From: Henriciella pelagia
Lineage (GTDB): Bacteria > Pseudomonadota > Alphaproteobacteria > Caulobacterales > Hyphomonadaceae
DNA: 64,000 nt
Assembly (NCBI RefSeq): GCF_002088945.1
Contig: NZ_NCSU01000006.1
Coordinates: forward strand, 186,001 to 250,000
Direction of reading: 5' to 3'
The notes beneath the pieces are model-generated. The model saw nothing but the letters and a program-made list of their open reading frames with translations, was not told the DNA's origin and searched no databases. How positions within the stretch are numbered: the first letter of the stretch is position 1; each line of letters opens with the position of its first letter. The translations under genes and the position numbers were made by a program. This document shows positions 61,910 through 64,000 of this stretch, piece after piece.

Positions 61910-62018
61910 GCCGTCATCCCGGTTTTCGCGAAGCGAAAGACCGGGACCCAGCCGCGGCTGGAGCCGAATGCTGTTCTGGGTCCCGGAATTGCGCCGCGGC
62001 GCAATCCGGGATGACGGC
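61910..62018. repeat. Palindromic intergenic repeat element
   Basis: Terminal arms GCCGTCATCCCGG and CCGGGATGACGGC form a perfect 13-bp inverted repeat about 83 bases apart. Nested inside are ACCGGGACCCAG/CTGGGTCCCGG and a GCCGCGGC core. The whole could fold as one long hairpin. This type of element is common between genes in several alphaproteobacterial genera. Only one copy is seen here. Confidence 0.72.
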
Positions 62019-62123
62019 TATTGACGCCGATCTTTAAGCCACTTGGTGATTCCCTGTGGCTTGACCACGGGGCCATCTTCGACCCTGCGATTCCCGAGGA
62101 GGCTGGAGAGGGGCACTATGGTG

Positions 62124-62148
62124 TCCTTCAACGAACTCAGGATGAGGG
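62124..62148. repeat. Diverged second copy of the CCCTCATCCTGAG repeat
   Basis: TCCTTCAACG...CTCAGGATGAGGG is the reverse complement, with a few changes, of the repeat core at 18087-18112. Two copies 44 kb apart indicate a dispersed family. Confidence 0.55.
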
Positions 62149-62175
62149 CCGCGGAGAGACGCAGCATTGAGATAA

Positions 62176-62207
62176 ACAAAAAAGCCCGGCCATCGCAGCC
62201 GGGCTTT
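62176..62207 (-). terminator. Terminator after pntB
   Basis: AAAGCCCGGC and GCCGGGCTTT form a 10-bp stem with a seven-base loop; on the minus strand a TTTTTTG run follows. It lies 27 bases past the pntB stop codon. Confidence 0.85.
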
Positions 62208-62233
62208 CTGATTTTGGACGGAACTGGAAGGAC

Positions 62234-63652
62234 CTAGAGGTTCTTCACAATCTCCTCGACCATCTTCTTCGCATCGGACAGCAACATCATCGTATTGTCC
62301 CGAAAGAAGAGCTCATTCTCGATGCCGGCATAACCGGAGCCCATGGACCGCTTGATGAAGAGCACCGTTCCGGCATTCTCCACGTCGAGCACCGGCATGC
62401 CATAGATCGGCGAGCTGGTATCGGTCTTGGCGGCCGGATTGGTCACGTCATTTGCGCCGATAACGAAGGCGACTTCGGAATTGCGGAAGTCGGAGTTGAT
62501 GTCCTCCAGTTCGAACACCTCGTCATACGGCACCTGCGCCTCGGCAAGCAGCACGTTCATATGCCCCGGCATCCGGCCCGCGACAGGGTGGATGGCGTAC
62601 TTCACTTCGACGCCTTCTTCCTTCAGCGCTTCGGCCATCTCTTTCAGCGCGTGCTGAGCCTGCGCCACTGCCATGCCGTATCCCGGCACGATGATGACCT
62701 TGGAGGCGTTCTTCATGATAAAGGCCGCATCCTCGGCAGAGCCCTGCTTGAACGGTCGGTCGACCTGCGCACCAGCAGATGCGCCGCCGCCATCTTCAGC
62801 GCCGAAGCCACCCAGGATGACCGAGATGAAGCTGCGGTTCATGCCCTTGCACATGATGTAGGACAGGATCGCACCCGAAGAGCCAACCAGCGCGCCGGTA
62901 ATGATCAGCGCGAAATTGCCGAGCGTGAAGCCGAGCGCCGCTGCTGCCCACCCCGAATAGGAGTTGAGCATCGACACGACGACCGGCATGTCCGCCCCGC
63001 CAATCGGGATGATCAGCGTGACACCAAGGATGAAGGCGAGGGCTGTGAGGCCCCAGAACGCCCAGGTCGCCGCCCCATTCGACATGATCAGGATAACGAT
63101 CAGCGCAACGATGCCAGCGCCTAGCGCAATGTTCAGCAGGTGGCGTGCCGGCAGGATGATCGGCGCGCCGGACATATTGCCATTGAGTTTGGCGAACGCG
63201 ATCACCGAGCCGGTAAAGGTCAGCGCACCAATCGCCGAACCGAGCGACAGTTCGATGAGTGAGACCGTGTTGATCGCGCCAACCGCACCAATGCCAAATC
63301 CGGCTGGTGCATAGAGCGCCGCAGCTGCCACCAGTACGGCTGCCAGGCCGACCAGAGAGTGGAAGGCCGCGACCAGCTGTGGCATGGCCGTCATGGCAAT
63401 GCGCCGGGCAATGATCGCACCGATGGTGCCACCAATTGCCGCTGCGCCGATCAGGATTCCCCAGGTAACGGCGTCCAGCAGCGGCCACAGCAGGACGAGT
63501 GTCGTGCCCACGGCGATGGTCATGCCGATCATGCCGTTGCGGTTGCCTTTCCGGCTGGTCGCCGGGCTGGATAGCCCGCGCAGGGCAAGAATGAAGAGGA
63601 TGCCCGCAACGAGATAGAGCAGCGGGGCCCAGGTGTTTGTGAACTGTTCCAC
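62234..63652 (-). CDS. pntB: NAD(P) transhydrogenase subunit beta
   Basis: A 472-residue proton-translocating transhydrogenase subunit. The first 270 residues are membrane helices; the NADP(H)-binding domain III follows with VIIVPGYGMAVAQAQHALK and the GANDVTNPAAKTD motif. It starts at GTG 63652, three bases after pntAB, with GGGGGAG inside the end of that gene. It exchanges reducing equivalents between NADH and NADP+ driven by the proton gradient. Confidence 0.95.
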   Translation of the reverse strand: MEQFTNTWAPLLYLVAGILFILALRGLSSPATSRKGNRNGMIGMTIAVGTTLVLLWPLLDAVTWGILIGAAAIGGTIGAIIARRIAMTAMPQLVAAFHSLVGLAAVLVAAAALYAPAGFGIGAVGAINTVSLIELSLGSAIGALTFTGSVIAFAKLNGNMSGAPIILPARHLLNIALGAGIVALIVILIMSNGAATWAFWGLTALAFILGVTLIIPIGGADMPVVVSMLNSYSGWAAAALGFTLGNFALIITGALVGSSGAILSYIMCKGMNRSFISVILGGFGAEDGGGASAGAQVDRPFKQGSAEDAAFIMKNASKVIIVPGYGMAVAQAQHALKEMAEALKEEGVEVKYAIHPVAGRMPGHMNVLLAEAQVPYDEVFELEDINSDFRNSEVAFVIGANDVTNPAAKTDTSSPIYGMPVLDVENAGTVLFIKRSMGSGYAGIENELFFRDNTMMLLSDAKKMVEEIVKNL

Positions 63653-63655
63653 GGC

Positions 63656-64000
63656 CTACTCCCCCTTCTTCTTGTACATGGCCAGCATGCGCTGGGTGAC
63701 GAGGAAGCCGCCAAAGATGTTGACGCTGGCGAGCATCACGGCGAGGCCGCCGAGTCCTTTGGCGATCCAGCCACCATTGATGTTGGTCAGGGACGCTGCC
63801 GCAACGATTGCGCCAACGATGATCACCGACGAAATGGCATTGGTAACAGCCATCAGGGGCGTGTGCAGGGCCGGGGTCACCGACCAGACGACATAATATC
63901 CGACGAAACAGGCGAGCGCGAAGATCGCGGCCAGAAACACAGTCGGATTGAAGTTGGATATCTCAGCCGCATGGGCTGGCAGCGCCAGCGCAATTGCGGA
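63656..64000 (-). CDS. pntAB: NAD(P) transhydrogenase alpha subunit part 2 (PntAB), truncated by window end
   Basis: The frame is open to the last base on the minus strand, so the start is beyond 64000. The core ([40 protein letters not shown]) is the short three-helix subunit found in split transhydrogenases. Upstream of the usual N-terminus the frame reads [21 protein letters not shown], which looks like a signal-peptide end with an AxA site. So the protein probably carries a cleavable leader or N-terminal extension rather than starting at the first in-frame codon at 63940. The separate PntAA gene would lie beyond the window. Confidence 0.9.
   Translation of the reverse strand, partial: SAIALALPAHAAEISNFNPTVFLAAIFALACFVGYYVVWSVTPALHTPLMAVTNAISSVIIVGAIVAAASLTNINGGWIAKGLGGLAVMLASVNIFGGFLVTQRMLAMYKKKGE

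Larger units (their letters stand above)
61899..62233. other. Intergenic region with repeat and terminator
   Basis: A 335-base gap between the DUF885 gene and pntB. It holds the palindromic element at 61910-62018, a diverged copy of the 18087 repeat at 62124-62148 and the pntB terminator at 62176-62207. An open frame of about 64 codons across it is not protein-like. Confidence 0.65.

Noticed and set aside
1-64000. CRISPR arrays or insertion sequences
   Set aside because: No regularly spaced direct repeats and no transposase reading frame were seen.

Overview
The window is high-GC alphaproteobacterial chromosome, most likely from the Caulobacterales/Hyphomonadaceae-type lineage. It carries a MipZ division-plane ATPase, an SpmX-type muramidase with two C-terminal membrane segments, a large two-TM coiled-coil protein with TipN-like topology, an exact CtrA box (TTAA-N7-TTAA), a phasin, and the conserved alphaproteobacterial families DUF1489, DUF2849 and DUF934. 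Species cannot be named from the sequence alone. No rRNA, tRNA, CRISPR array or insertion sequence was recognised.

Layout. 1-2569: 5'-truncated mgtE, then spmX. 2629-16813: a leucine/isovalerate catabolism set (isovaleryl-CoA dehydrogenase, methylcrotonyl-CoA carboxylase beta, a methylglutaconyl-CoA-hydratase-like crotonase, methylcrotonyl-CoA carboxylase alpha), all on + but separated by unrelated genes: a hybrid histidine kinase, a YjbR protein, an aldo/keto reductase, a patatin/cNMP-domain protein, an EF-hand protein, an acyltransferase with no ordinary start codon, and DUF817. 16907-23113: DUF1489, then the minus-strand group phasin, DUF1499, clpS, clpA, then a D,D-carboxypeptidase. 23219-26960: mipZ, a divergent panC, an L,D-transpeptidase-fold protein and a GPP34 protein.

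27058-32262 is a compact minus-strand assimilatory sulfate reduction operon (cysG, DUF2849, GST, cysI, DUF934, cysH) with a divergent LysR regulator at 32382. 33414-41511 holds housekeeping and envelope genes (AbgT transporter, prfC, DUF411, the TipN-like protein, a GNAT). 41684-42180 is a tandem pair of paralogous tiny lipoproteins. A gap of about 1.15 kb follows (42181-43334), with no convincing gene but with the CtrA box and two near-consensus DnaA boxes at its right end.

44155-50376 looks like a variable spot around uvrB. On one side is a visibly AT-richer SMC/ABC-like ATPase (44820-47009) with an unusual Walker A. On the other is an HNH endonuclease overlapping a small protein with a phage-type sequence signature. 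50401-50525 is a palindromic intergenic repeat. 50711-63652 continues with a membrane protein and a divergent membrane-anchored HTH-TPR regulator, a transketolase/E1-like enzyme, an FAD monooxygenase, an M14 peptidase, a DUF885 lipoprotein, a second palindromic repeat, and pntB with the end of pntAB running off the window.

Starts were revised wherever a ribosome binding site or family alignment favoured an internal codon. Function calls rest on motif recognition from memory, not on database searches.
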